The notes beneath the pieces are model-generated. The model had not been told where the DNA came from and ran no database searches. It saw nothing but the letters and a program-made list of their open reading frames with translations. DNA of 64,000 bases from Theropithecus gelada (Eukaryota > Chordata > Mammalia > Primates > Cercopithecidae), in NCBI RefSeq assembly GCF_003255815.1, contig NC_037682.1, positions 43,603,011 to 43,667,010 on the forward strand. Direction: 5' to 3'. Both the position numbers and the translations under genes were made by a program. This document shows, one piece after another, positions 47,306 through 59,434 of this stretch (positions are counted from its first letter, which is position 1; every line of letters begins with the position of its first letter).

Positions 47306-48519
47306 ACAAGGAGGTGGTAAGTCGTAGTTCCATATGGGCACAGGGCAAAATCAGAAGTTATTCATGCAGATGCAGGAACCACAGATTTATTTACCAATGA
47401 AACTTATGCCTAGCAAAAGGAGTACAAAGTTTTGATTTCACAAGTCTTGTCAACATAAATGGAATTTGTTACTGACCTTTCAATTTTGTACAAGGGTAAA
47501 ATGGAAGTTGTTTAAGTCAGCTTAACACCCAGAGTTCAACTTCTTAGCAAGAGTCTTGCCAATACTTAAAATCTCTCTTGTATCCCTTTAAAATTCCATC
47601 CCTTGTCCATGAACCCACTACCCACTTTTTCTGTGTCTGTATGTAAGTGATACTAGAAAAATCTGCTTAACATTGCACCTTATTACCATTATGTTTCCAT
47701 GATCACCAAAAGCAAATACACCTCCAACACTCCTGGTAAAACTGGCCAGCCTAGTTTTTTTTTTCTCACCGAAATAACTTTTTTGAATTATCTCTTCTCA
47801 AACTTTTACCTTTCCCAAGTTGTTAACCTCAGCAGATGTCCTTACCTGCTTCATGGGGAAAATAAAAGTCATCAGATAAGACCTCCTTCTATTTCTTGCT
47901 GTCACAAATTTCAATTTAGCTACTTCGAAACCCAGTATTTCCTTAGTATCTCCTGTTAAAATAAAGCCTATCTTCTTTCTTCCCCTTTTCACCCTTCCTG
48001 GGAGCCTGCCTCTTCTTATAGTTTCTGAATATTTGCAGTATCATTTACTCCTCATCATGAAAAAATACCATTTGAAATGAGCTGACGTATGTGGGTTGAA
48101 GTGTTGACAATTTGGAAACAGCAAGCATGGACAACTTTTGGCTCTCACATGGAATATAGACCGAGATTATGAGGAAAGCATGCTTGCTTCTAAACCACTT
48201 CAACAGCACGTAACACACATCACTTTTGTTTATATTTCTTGGCAAAAACTTGATGCATGGGATTGGAATTTCTTAGTAAAAATTTTATATTATAGAAAGA
48301 TAAAGTAAAAAATGGTGGGGAGCCAGCTGGCCATTTCTCCCATGCCATATATCTAGTTCCATAAGCCAGAGACTTTGAAAATCACATTTAATACACTGCT
48401 GACACTAATCTCTCACATCAAATTGTTTGCCATTTCCCTCAGTTTTACCTCTTACACATACCCCCACATACTCCCAATCTTGATTTTGGACTTAGGTAAT
48501 GTGCCTTCTCATGAAGGAT
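47306..48519. other. Unassigned DNA
   Basis: No gene or clear repeat recognised. Open frames are under 90 codons. Confidence 0.45.
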
Positions 48520-49195
48520 ATTCCAATAGACTCCTAATCAATCTAGCCATATTCACTCTGATGGCCCCAGTCCATTTACCTTTTGCAACCAGAGGGATCT
48601 TTTAAAAATGCAAATCTTAATTGCATTTCTTCTCATTGATCTGACTTCTGCCATCTAACACTGACTTTCTCAAAACTTTTGTTGGCTATTGGGATAAGAC
48701 CCAACCTGCATAACATCATCTGTAAGAATTTGCATGGTCTGGACCTTGCCTGCTTTTACAGTCTCACCTCTTTCGTTCTCTCATTTTCTGTGTTATAGGT
48801 ACACTAAACTTTTTTTCAATTCTTAGGGCAGGTGATGCTCTGTCCTTCTAGAGAGTATTGACTGGAAAAGTCTCTACTCCTTTTACCTAGTGAACTATTT
48901 CCCAACAGATCACACTTCAAATTCCCAGAGTTGGGGGCAGGGGGACATTCTCAAAACTTCTGATCAACTAAAACCTTCCAAATTTGTACTTTCATTGTAC
49001 CACGTAACTTTCTTTCATTTGTTAATATTTTAGTTTTATGTTAAACATATCTTTATTCAATTTTTCTGTTAAGGTCTGTCTCCTCACACTAAACCTAAGC
49101 TTCATATGGACAAGAACTCTCATTGTATTTGTTTGCCTTTGTATCATCAATGCCTAAAAAAATGCCTAAAAATTCTTGGTGAAAAATTATGACTG
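48520..49195 (+). mobile_element. L2, sense, RT C-terminus to 3' end
   Basis: gagggatcttttaaaaatgc, then ttgggataagacccaacctg, then aatttgcatggtctggacct follow the L2 RT C-terminal region. gctccatgagg-like text (aagcttcatatggacaagaa) and catcaatgcctaaaa mark the 3' end. Coding frame long lost. Confidence 0.72.
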
Positions 49196-49254
49196 TCCTA
49201 GGATCAACATTGACTTCATTTTATGCCACAATTAAGAGTCATAACTTGGTTTAT

Positions 49255-49545
49255 CATTTCTCCACTGACAGTGTGGTTTGAGTACCTACTGTATATAAAA
49301 AGAAATGACCTACTGGTAGGCAATAGAGGTTTTAAGATTCATGGAAAAGATTGTAACCTTGCCTCCATGCCATTCAAATATTTTAATTTTAGAGGGATTT
49401 ACCTTTTACTCACAACACTTAATTCATTAATTCATTTATCCATTTGAAAATATGTATTTGGCCCTCACTAACTGTAAAACATCTTGCCAAGCACTGAATT
49501 AAATTTGTCTGTGCTTTCCAGATGGAGTAGCTCTGGTGCTTTAAT
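49255..49545 (-). mobile_element. L2 3'-end pieces, antisense
   Basis: gtttgagtacctactgtata at 49277 and attcatttatccatttgaaa at 49430 look like the antisense L2 terminus, probably two fragments. Confidence 0.42.
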
Positions 49546-50104
49546 TTTCAAAGAGTTTCTACCATCATCCTTGTTACACATTTCATAGGGCCTGCCTTAA
49601 ACCAGTACATTAAATGTTCATTTCGTGCTTGCCTCACAGAAGCCCAGATAAATGTTTGGAATTGCAATGTTGTAATTATCTTTGATTAGTGACTGACCTA
49701 ACTAACACCCCTCAATGCCCACCCTTTATTTTAAACAACAGAAAAATAAGTAGATGTTGATTATTAGGCACTAATGTAGAGCATTCATGCATAACTATAA
49801 TTCTACTCATGAATATGCATAGTTATACATTATTTGTTATTCTCAACAGTGGGGAATGTACCTCAACCAGTGCTACACTCATTTAGGATTAGAAAACAGA
49901 CGGGGATAAGGAAAGCAATTCTGGGGAAAATACTGGGTCAGAGCCAAGCGCTCTTGCTTGTGCTTTATATGGAAGTGTTCCCTCGGTCTTTCATCACATA
50001 AGTTGAGGCTGCTGATTTAAGATTGCAACAGAGGAGCTATAGCAATTGTTAGTAGCAGCTTGGAATAATGCTGATGCTAGGCTTATAAAGCAACGACATT
50101 TGGA
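49546..50104. other. Unassigned DNA
   Basis: No gene or clear repeat recognised. Confidence 0.4.
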
Positions 50105-50325
50105 AGCAACACAGTTCAATGGAAAGGTTCTGGTTTCAGGCAGCCCTGACTTTAAATTCTGCTTCTGTTGCTTTCTAGCTGTATTAACTTAGAAAGATAA
50201 TTAGCCTCTTTAAGCTTCAACATCTTCAACTACAAAGCAGAAATAACAATGGCATTTCTTAGAATGTTTATCTAAATTAAAAGAATAAATATGTAATTTT
50301 AAAATGCTAGTAAGCAGACAGGTTG
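50105..50325 (+). mobile_element. MIR, sense, long copy
   Basis: ttcaatggaaaggttctggt, ctgactttaaattctgcttc, gctttctagctgtattaact and tcaactacaaagcagaaata follow the MIR order from near its start through the core. Confidence 0.75.
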
Positions 50326-50711
50326 TGTTTTTGAAATGAAATTTAAATCAATCATGTTGATGACATTTTCTCTTTGCAGACCATCTTGTAAATTATTTAA
50401 AAAATATATGTCATTTTAAAACTTCAGTTTGCTAAAATTATTTTCATTATCTCTGAGTCAACTGGCTAAATTTTTACCTGTTATCTGAATGGTAATACAT
50501 TCCGTCCTCTTATCTTCTATGAGAACCAAATTATTCTCTCTTGTTTATAGATTCCTCTACGTACATATTAAGCTCACATCACTCTTCCTGAGAAAAGTTG
50601 ATCACCCAATTACTTAGTGAAGTATAACATCATCCTTTGCTCCATTTGCTGTGTTCCCACCCACACTGAAACAACTGACAGGACCAGTAGAAAACACCTA
50701 GCAGCATGAAC
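50326..50711. other. Unassigned DNA
   Basis: No gene or clear repeat recognised. Confidence 0.4.
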
Positions 50712-50843
50712 AGAAACAATACAGGACACCCAGTTACAGTTGAATTTCAGGTGAGGAATGTATATATGTTTTTACTATAAGTACATCCCAAATTTTGCAT
50801 AGGATACATATATACTTATTTGCTATATCTGTCAAGTCCAACC
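50712..50843. mobile_element. Possible palindromic DNA-transposon relic (MER53-like)
   Basis: caggacacccagttacagtt, tgaatttcaggtgaggaatg and atttgctatatctgtcaag recall a short palindromic hAT-type MITE. Only one arm is well preserved. Name is from memory. Confidence 0.42.
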
Positions 50844-50904
50844 TAACACAAAGTGGAACAGTCAGATTTTCTTCCCTATGAGTATGAAATTGGAACATAA
50901 GCAA

Positions 50905-50975
50905 GCCCCATGACACAAGTTTACCTTTGTAACAAACCTGCACGTTTACCCTTGAACTTAAAATATAAAACAAAA
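50905..50975 (+). mobile_element. Very short L1PB/PA 3' end, sense
   Basis: About 70 bp: catgacacaagtttaccttt, gtaacaaacctgcacgttta and cttgaacttaaaatataaaa, then an A-rich tail. An extreme 5' truncation of an L1 insertion. Confidence 0.75.
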
Positions 50976-52219
50976 CAAAGCAAAACTCTAATTAGTCCAC
51001 AATGAAAGATGGAACTGGTGGATCACATAAATCAGCCTTTGTTCAATCAGATATAGAGAAAGCTTCTTTCTGCAAGCAGAAAGAAGAAATGACACAGAAA
51101 TGAGAGACCACGTGGCCACAGAGAGATGGAAAGAGTAACCCCAGTTTGTAACCTACTATTTTCATGATTCCCTTCATTCTGAATACAGACCATACATTTT
51201 CTACTATTGCTTTTTATATAATCCCTCTGTATCCAATAAATTTCCTTTTTTTGATTAAGCTACTGTGAATGTAATTTTGAGTCTTGCAAGAATGTTTCTA
51301 ATCAGTTTTCACTCATCAACTTTGCTTCACTTCACCACATCCAGTGTGGTTCTGAAGACCCAGTATCAGAAAATGTTTATCATCTAGCATAAAAGATTGC
51401 TCAACTGTAGGTTCGTGCACTTACCTGTGTAGAGAAAATAGAATGAAAACTATGATTGTTGAGAATTAGTGAAATCCTACACATTCCAAATTTAAATGTT
51501 TTTAAACATTTTGGAGTTTGAGAGACAAAGCAAAGAAAAAAAAGGACATTATTTGGGGAGAAGTTGAAACCCTGGTTTTCTTTATAAAACATTTGATCAT
51601 GGGGGTATGACTTCTCCTGAATTTTATTATCAGATAAATATATTTAAATATCAGTGAGAAACTCAGTAGATTACAGCCAAACTAGCCTTTCAGTTTTTTG
51701 TCAAATTGCTTTTGAATTCAGTTCCGTTCCTAGTTCTTTCCTAGTTTGGGTCTTCGTAATTGCTGTTCTGCCTTTTGTTGGGTCTTTCTAGCAAATAATG
51801 ATCAAATATGATAACTTTAGCTGTTGCTAGTTTAAGAAACAGTGATTGTCCATGTCCTTCTGTATTTTTTCCTTTCCAATATTGTATTGCATTTTGCTCT
51901 AATTGTTTTCCTATTTCAAGAAATGGAGATTAGTACTTATATCAATATGGAGAATATTCATAAGATAGAAAGATCTATTGCTGTTTGCTGTATTTTTTTA
52001 TTTTGAATAAAAATCTAAACATTTGTTAAGTGCAGATAGATTGAATAGGAATAAAGGATGATGTAGAAAAGTAAATTGAAATACCAATGATAACATTACT
52101 TTATATTTTATTTATTCACTTTTAACATGTTACTTTGAATACTTTAATAATTAAAATATATTATTTGCTAGGCTTATACTTTTGTGTTAAAAGTTAAAAA
52201 CTCACATGTAAGAAACTTT
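50976..52219. other. Unassigned DNA with a short perfect hairpin
   Basis: No gene. An 11-bp perfect inverted repeat with a 2-base loop (cttctttctgc, aa, gcagaaagaag) is at 51063-51086. Otherwise AT-rich and unassigned. Confidence 0.45.
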
Positions 52220-52920
52220 CTGTGTTAAAATAGCAGATGGTCTAGTAATGCAGACAAGCAAGTAAATGCCTAATTTAGGGTTGGCTAAGAAAGGAATGAT
52301 GGAAAAGATAATTCTTCAGTTGCCTACACAAATGAAAAGAGTAAACAGATAAGGAAGGGAATAAGAAAAGATCTTTCAAGCAGAGAAATCAGTGCTTTCA
52401 AACTCTTGGAAGTATGAGAGAATATAGAAGAGTTTGGAAACTAAATAAAAGTTGATATATTAAGATGAAAACATTCTTTGATTTACTCATTCAACAACAT
52501 ATCTTAGGACAAAAGGAAGAAGGCCGGAGGGGAAGCAGAAGTCCAGATTAAAAGCAGCTTTATATACCATGATAAGAAGTTTGAAATCTGTTACTTAGGG
52601 AAAAAATGTTTAGCAGGAGAGCTATAATCAGAGTTACATTCTAATAAGATCACTCACGTAGTGGATGAGAGAGCTTTTAAGAAGGAAGAGACTTGTTGTA
52701 GGGAATCTATTTCAGTGAAACAGGCGAATGTGATGTCTGCTTAAAATAAAACGATGATGAGGGTTAGCAGTTGTGTGTGTGCTGAAGGGTAGATTTGAGT
52801 ATTTAGGAAATATAATGAACAAGTCTTAGTGATTTATTATTAGCAGCAGAAAAGAGAGAGAATATAGTCTGTCATGACTCCCAAAGTTTTGACTTGGATA
52901 ACTGGATGGGTGGTAAGACA
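52220..52920 (-). mobile_element. L2, antisense, long decayed copy
   Basis: ggaagaaggccggaggggaa, then ccatgataagaagtttgaaa, then tctaataagatcactcacgt, then gactcccaaagttttgactt: the order of antisense L2 from RT C-terminus upward. No frame survives. Confidence 0.7.
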
Positions 52921-52925
52921 CTTTA

Positions 52926-52927
<2 letters not shown>

Positions 52928-52957
<30 letters not shown>
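52928..52957. repeat. (TC)n microsatellite
   Basis: Fourteen or so uninterrupted TC units. The serine/leucine-rich open frame across it is a repeat artefact. Confidence 0.95.
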
Positions 52958-52959
<2 letters not shown>

Positions 52960-54005
52960 TTCTGACTCTATCTTTGTGCTTCCTTTTAATGAAAGAGATC
53001 ATAACTCTGGAGTACTGTATAAGTACTTTTTAGATAATACACAATCAATTTATCATTTAAAAAGTATAAAGGACTGGTTATTAACTGTGTTCTTATTTTC
53101 TTTTTCCTTTTTGTCCCCTTCTCTCTGTTTTTCTTTATTTCTTTTCAATTTTTCCAACCTCCCTAACTTTTATTTTTCTCTTTCCCTTCTATAGACAACA
53201 TTATCAGACTCTTCACATCATCCACTCTTCCAAACAGTAGCTGATTTGAATAACTGGGGAGAACGAATAATACATGTGCTTGTAAACCCCAAAGGTTATA
53301 AGAACCTCATGGAAAACTCTTTGGTGATTCAGTGTGATCTCATTTCCTCTCTTGTCTCATGTAAAGAAGACAACATATGCTTCAGTGAAGTGCAGAGGAA
53401 AGAGGAGAGAAGAGAAATATTCACATTCTGGGTTTAATGAGAACGAATCTTTTGCTTTCCCAGCAACTCTCAGGATGGATCCCACCTCACTAATTTAAAG
53501 CCTGAGGCAAGATGATGATAGTAGGAAAAAATATCGCTGTGCCTTACTGACATGATATTATCCTTTAAAGAAATATGTTCAAAATACTTAAAATCTGCTA
53601 ATTCTGAAAGCGTAGGTCATAGAAAATTGAACTCACTTTTCCCTTCCTTTCTCCCTGTTCAAGTCCCCAAGCTATTGTGGAAAAACTGTACCACATTCTA
53701 AAGTCTCTTTCAACTATAAAAAGAATACCCCAGAAAATCTTCTCCAAAAACATTTCTTCCAGCTGTCTCTGGGGTCTTGTGAAATCAAAGGTAACTTTTA
53801 GCTCATGAGTGGGCAACAAAACTTTGAAATTCCTATGTCCTTTTCCAGTGGGTTGGTTTGGGAAATTTTGTGGTTTTCCTGCCCTTGGGATAATCCTAGA
53901 CCTGAAAATATTCTGTATCATAGTGGAGAAGATAAAGAAAGAAAAGAATCGTGAAAGGGACCACATGTTGTTAACACCTTTTGTAGGTCATGCCCTCTTG
54001 TGCTT
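52958..54005. other. Unassigned DNA with a long polypyrimidine tract
   Basis: A C/T-rich tract runs from about 53096 to 53192 and ends ttctatag, resembling a splice acceptor. Frames after it (63 codons at 53246; 122 codons on the minus strand at 53598-53966) show no domain I recognise. No gene is called. Confidence 0.4.
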
Positions 54006-54200
54006 TCACTTTTAAATACATTATCTCATGAAATACTTATGCTTACACTGTCATGTACGTTATACTAGCTCTAGTTTAAAATGGAGCAATCTGAGTGTTT
54101 GAGAGTCAAATTTACTCATCAATGGTTAACTCATCTTGTTAGTGACAGGGCCAGAACTCAAACCTAGCTGTAGATGCTTCTGAGCTGTGGTGACTTCCCA
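54006..54200 (-). mobile_element. MIR, antisense
   Basis: tacattatctcatgaaatac, then tagtgacagggccagaactc and aaacctagctgtagatgc: antisense MIR order. Confidence 0.75.
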
Positions 54201-54948
54201 TGTTTTTGTGATGAACAGTTAATATTCTATCTAAAGAAAACATAATCAAGTAAGTGGATCTGTGAAACTCATAGCAAGCCTTAGTTGAAGGAACTACCAA
54301 AAACATGGGGAAAAACATGAAAAAAATATGTTTTTCTATTTAGCTCATGAGACAACATTTTTGTGGAAGACGAAAGGTAAGTTGTTAACAATAGGGCAAA
54401 GTCTTGTTGAACAGCAAAAATTATAAATTGCTTTATATTTTTTGTCAAAAATGTTTATTGTTAGGAGATTTGAGAATGTTTTGGAATTAACAAATTCAGT
54501 CTGGAACATTTGACTTTCTCTGTGTCTAGCAGCTAAATATTTTTACTCCTGTAGAAAGAAAATTACCTTTAAAACCATTGAAAACGAATCAGTCAGTGAT
54601 GTGCTGGTGAGTGTTTAACAACAAACTCTATAGGGGAAATAAGAAAAAGAGCACCCTGATTTGTAGCACTTACCCATTTCCATAGCTAAAATATGCTCAC
54701 CATGGCTAAGTTCAAGTTATCAACATACTATTACTAAACATGGAGATACAAAAGGATGCATTATTTATGTATTATTTCCATATGAATAATCAAAGAAGTA
54801 TAGATACTAAGATGCCATAAATACTTAGGAAGTGATAAATTCTGAGTATTTATTAACTTCGTTTTTAATGCAATTTTTGTGCTATATAATTTATTTTTTA
54901 ATAATGGCCATGCTTAAAAACTTGCTTTCAAAATTTCTGAAAATTTAT
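54201..54948. other. Unassigned DNA
   Basis: No gene or clear repeat recognised. Confidence 0.4.
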
Positions 54949-55257
54949 GGCCAGACACAGTGGCTCACACCTGTAATCCCAGCACTTTGGGAGGCCAAGG
55001 CAGGCAGATCATGAGGTCAGGAAATCGAGACCATTCTGACTAACACAGTGAAATTCCCTCTCTACTAAAAATACAAAAAAATTAGCTGGGCATGGTGGTG
55101 GGTGCTTGTAGTCCCAGCTACTTGGGAGGCTGAAGCAGGAGAATGGCATGAACCCGGGAGGCAGAGCTTGCAGTGAGCCGAGATGGCACCACTGCACTCC
55201 AGCCTGAGTGACAGAGAGAGACTCCATCTCAAAAAAAAAAAAAAAAAAAAAAAAAAC
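54949..55257 (+). mobile_element. AluY/S, sense, full length, with 13-bp TSD
   Basis: From ggccagacacagtggctcac to a 26-base A-tail. TSD ttctgaaaattta is perfect at 54935-54947 and 55258-55270. Frames on the minus strand over it are Alu translations. Confidence 0.96.
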
Positions 55258-55270
55258 TTCTGAAAATTTA

Positions 55271-56935
55271 ACAATTAGCTCTCACAAGCTGGTACAAAAC
55301 CTCTCCAGGACCCTGCTTGATACCTTCATTCTACTTTTGGCTTCTCTGAGTTCACTTCCTCTCAGTTTGTTCACATCTATGTTACATGCTATTGACCTGT
55401 CTGCTTTGAGTACATCAAGATTGATTTGGACAGTGTCCCACTCTTTCATTGTCCCGAGTGATAGGTAAGTTTGAAAATTCTCTAATAGACTAACTATATG
55501 AAAGACATTCATATGTTTGCATTCATAAGAATAATTTCTTAATTAAAATTAATGGAAGGCTAGTGATAGAAATTTTAGAGACCATAGCAGAACAGTATGT
55601 AAATATTTTAGGCTGATGCAATTTCTTAGTAACCTGAAAACTACAATGACCACTTGGTTACCAAGGCATACTATAGGTCCTGAATCCAGATATACTAATG
55701 CCATTGTCATATGACAGTCAAGTCATGCAATTTTTCTTGTGACATAAAACGAGATCTGAATTTATACTAAAGCAAACTCAATACTTATGATGATCTTAAT
55801 GGGATTTCTTAAGTAAAGCGGTCTTTTAATAGATAGATTATTTCTTTGATTGAACTGATATACTGAAAATGTCATCAAGGCTTTTAATATATAAAAAGTC
55901 TAATCTTAGATTTAGAAGGAATGTCGTTAGGTTATTGAGGTGAGTTGAGCTGGGATCTTTCTTTGAAAAGGACCATGCTTTTATCATTACAGACATAGGA
56001 GAATGTATTTCTTTAATGTTGTCCAGAGGAAGATATTTAACAGTGTCTCTTGCTCAACTTCAGGCAGTAAGCTTTATAAACTTTAGAAACCTACTATTTT
56101 TTATCATACCTTAGTCTGTCTTGCTACATCTTACATTTCATAGCTTTCTGTCATTGGCAGAATTGACAAGCACTGGACACCACCATCCATGGTCCTCAAG
56201 CAAAGCCATTTATTGAAGATTAATTAAGCTGCCCCCTACCCTTCCCTTTTCATGTTTAAAAAAATTCAATCACTTCAACTTTTCCACAGAAACTTTATTT
56301 GCAACTTTCCCTCTGTGTAAACATTTTAATCTCTTTCCAACTAATTACATGGTGGGGTTTTATCAACCACCTCCACTCATCAACTCATATCGATTTATTT
56401 TGATGGCTGCAGTGACATTTTACATTTGGGATTTCATGGCTGGTAGCAACCTGCTGCCACAAAAAAATCTAAGTCATCCCCTGAAGTGATTTATAACTGC
56501 ATCTCCTGTTTTCTGCCTTTAAAACCTGAAAAGGAACCTGGATCCTTGATGCTAGGATGCATCTGTCAGTAAAGCAATAACAGAAATAAGATTACTGGTA
56601 ATAAACCTCAAAAGAGAATCTGCAGATTCCCTTACAATAATGGTAGTGATGGTAATATCACCCAGGAAATGTTCTAATCCTATTGTTATTATTAATAATG
56701 ATGCCATTTAATAAAGCAAGGTTTTAATTGAGCTTAGTCATTTATTAGCAACGTATTTAATAGAATGATTCCGATATTACAGGGCAGATTTGGTTTAATC
56801 TTGCCTCTGTCTTGATTGATAACTTGAACAACTCAATTCCATAAATGTTATGGAGCAACACATTAGGTAGAACAATATGTGTGTACTACCAATAAAAAAG
56901 AAATATCTCCTGCCTTAAATATTTTCATGATGCAG
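55271..56935. other. 1.7 kb of unassigned DNA
   Basis: No gene or recognisable transposon. A textbook donor-like string aggtaagt is at about 55462-55469, but no exon around it can be supported. Confidence 0.45.
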
Positions 56936-57270
56936 TAGGGCAGCTCAGTTAATCTCATTTCTAAGATTTGTAAAATGGGACTATGACTTTAGATTGCATG
57001 ACCCCCTAGAGTCACTTTGAGCTTTACAAGTATTCAAGTTGCATAATGTGGAATATCACTTATTCAATTTAATTTTAGTATTTTTCTTTGCTTACAAAGT
57101 ATTATAGAAATGCACAAGTTTCTTTCACCCACAATCTCATAACTGATAAGCTTGTGTGAACTTAAAAATTTTCTAACCCTCAAGATCCTCGTGTCCCTCA
57201 TTAGCAAAGTCAGAATGGTAATATCTACTTGCCAGAGATGAAAAGACCAGTGGAAATAATTTAGGCAGGC
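56936..57270 (+). mobile_element. Two MIR-like fragments, sense
   Basis: gttaatctcatttctaagat with tgtaaaatgggactatgact at 56948, and taaccctcaagatcctcgtg with agtcagaatggtaatatcta at 57173, each follow the MIR core. Confidence 0.55.
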
Positions 57271-57334
57271 CCTGGAACATATGAAAAGCAAAATAAACAA
57301 TTAAGACAAAATAAAGAAAGTCATTCTTTTCAGA

Positions 57335-57440
57335 AGAATGAAATAAGATAATTTATATAAACTACTTCGTACAGTGTTTGGTGCATAGAAAGCTCTCAAA
57401 TACAGGAACTAAAATTAGTGAATTATTGTTTTTATTATTT
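57335..57440 (+). mobile_element. MIR 3' end, sense
   Basis: gaaataagataatttatata, then acagtgtttggtgcatagaa and agctctcaaatacagg, then an att-rich end: the MIR 3' third. Confidence 0.7.
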
Positions 57441-57719
57441 CAAACCACATACATTATTTAATTTTCATGCATTCTATTTACTGAAGTTCATGAGGTAGAA
57501 TTTTAATATATATTAAGTGTTAAACCCATAGAAGGTAAGCTACATTTTCAAAATCATACAAATTCTCCTCTAAAAACACCTAAAATATAAGAAGACAAAA
57601 GGAAAAGTCAGGTTTAGAAAGAATATGACACTCCAGTTATTGAGATGCAAAATCAGCTTGCTAATTAACCTCTAGACTCTGGACAACAAGAGTTTCATAT
57701 GTAGTTACAGGCATGTGAG

Positions 57720-58231
57720 TGTTATTATCTGCACTCCTTCAACAAATTCGTGAACACTAGCATGGACCATGTATTCTGCTGCTGGTGGAGATATAGTTAG
57801 CAATAACAAATCTATTTTCTACCTCCATTAAGCTGAAAGTCTAGTGAAGGAGAAATTTATTTGCCAAATGATTACTTCCAAATTACAACTGGGATCTAAG
57901 AAATGGTGTGTTAACAAAAGCAAAGGGGATTTGGCCAGCAGATGAAGAAATTTTCCCATGAGGAAGTGATGATTGGATGCCAAATTCAGTAAAATGAATA
58001 GGAGCTGCTTTGATGGAGGGAGTTGCAGAGTTGTCAAGCTGAGAGGAGGACGTAGTAGGAGGGAGCATTATGTGTCCTAGCAAAAGGAAAATATGGCTAG
58101 AACAAGAAGGCAGAGGGCAAATTGATACAAAAAGAAACAGAGAATGTAAAGGGCCTGAAGGAATTCAGAGTACAAAATACAAGCCTCTTGTTAAATACCA
58201 GGCTTTAACATAAAAGCAATGAGAAACCACC
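57720..58231 (-). mobile_element. L2, antisense, left part (split by MLT1)
   Basis: cttcaacaaattcgtgaaca, ctgctggtggagatatagtt, then gtaaagggcctgaaggaatt and aaagcaatgagaaaccacc match antisense L2. The copy continues at 61892 after the nested LTR elements. ccacc at 58227-58231 is the left TSD of the MLT1. Confidence 0.65.
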
Positions 58232-58346
58232 TCCTATGAACTGAATTGTGTATCCTCAGTTCATATACTGAAGCCCTACCCCTTAATGTGATGGTACTTG
58301 GGGCCTTTAGGAGGTAGAGTTAGATGTGGTCATGAATGTGAGACCC
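58232..58346 (+). mobile_element. MLT1 LTR, left part
   Basis: tatgaactgaattgtgtatc, atactgaagccctacccctt and gatggtacttggggcc are the MLT1 LTR start. It is interrupted at gagaccc by an MST provirus and resumes at 61636. Confidence 0.85.
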
Positions 58347-58751
58347 TGATATGGTTTAGATCTGTGTTCCCATTAAATCTCATGCTGACTTGAAATCTCC
58401 ATTTCTGGAGGCAGGGCCTGGTGACTGGATCATGGAGGTGGATTTCTCATGAATGGCTTAGCACCATTTCCTTGGTACTATTCACATAATTGTAAGTGGG
58501 TTCTCATGAGATTTGGTTTTTTAAAAGCTTATAGCACCTCCCCCATTGATCTCTCTTAAGTGTCTCCTCCCTTTTCAGCTTCTGCAGTGATTGTAAATTT
58601 TCTGAGGCCTCCCCAGAAGCTGAGCAGATGCTAGCATCATACTTCCTCTACAACCTGCAGATCCAAGAATCAATTAAACTAATTTTCTTCATAAATTATC
58701 CAGGCTCAGGTATTTCTTTATAGCAATGTGAGAATAAACTATTATAATGCA
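58347..58751 (+). mobile_element. MST (MSTB-like) 5' LTR
   Basis: About 405 bp from tgatatggtttagatctgtg to ttataatgca. It includes the MST-typical segment cttcctctacaacctgcaga near its end, absent from THE1. Twin of 61223-61630. Flanking gaccc (58342-58346) and tacac (61631-61635) match at 3 of 5. Confidence 0.9.
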
Positions 58752-59125
58752 GAAAATCAGTATCGAGCAGTGGGGCATTGCTGTAAAGATACATGAAAAT
58801 GTGGAAGAAATTTTGGAACTAGATAATGGACAGAGGTAGAAAGTGTTTGGACAACTCAAAAGAAGAAAGAAAGATGAGGGAAAGTCTGGAACTTCATAGA
58901 GACTGGTTGAATGGTTGTGACCAAAATGCTAATAGTAATATTGACAGTAAAAGCCAAGCTGACTAAGTCTCAAATGGAAATGAGAAAATTATTAGAAACT
59001 GGAGCAAAGTTCACTTTTGTTATGCCTTAGCAAAGAACTTGGCTGCATTGAGCCCCTGCTGTAGGAATCTCTGGAACTTTCAACTGGAGAATGTTGAATT
59101 AGGCTATCTGGTGGAAGAAATTTCT
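58752..59125 (+). mobile_element. MST internal region, part 1
   Basis: Begins gaaaatcagtatcgagcagt and tracks the THE1 internal region at 844-1205 (gtggaagaaattttggaact, tggttgaatggttgtgacca). Defective; interrupted by an Alu. Confidence 0.9.
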
Positions 59126-59434
59126 TTTTATCTTTGTTGTTGTTGTTGTTGTTTGAGACGGAGTCTCACTCTGTTGCCAGGCTAGAGTGCAGTGGCATGA
59201 TCTTGGCTCACTGCTACATCTGCCTCCCAGGTTCAAGCAATTCTTCTGCCTCAGCCTCCCGAGTAGCTGGGACTACAGGTGTGCACCACCATGCCCGGCT
59301 AATTTTTATATTTTTAGTAGAGACAGGGTTTCACCATGTTGGCCAGAATGATCTCAATCTCCTGACCTCGTGATCCACCTGCCTTGGCCTCCCAAAGTGC
59401 TAGGATTACAGGCATGAACCACCACACCCCGCCA
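59126..59434 (-). mobile_element. Alu (S-type), antisense, in the MST provirus
   Basis: Left tail with (TTG)n (complement of a CAA-type A-tail), then full antisense Alu. TSD aaatttct is perfect at 59118-59125 and 59435-59442. Confidence 0.95.

Noticed and set aside
53598..53966. Minus-strand 122-codon frame as a gene
   Set aside because: No recognised motif, promoter or exon borders. Without conservation data it cannot be supported.
55440..55475. Strong splice-donor-like string (aggtaagt)
   Set aside because: No partner acceptor or exon with coding signature nearby; such 8-mers are common by chance.
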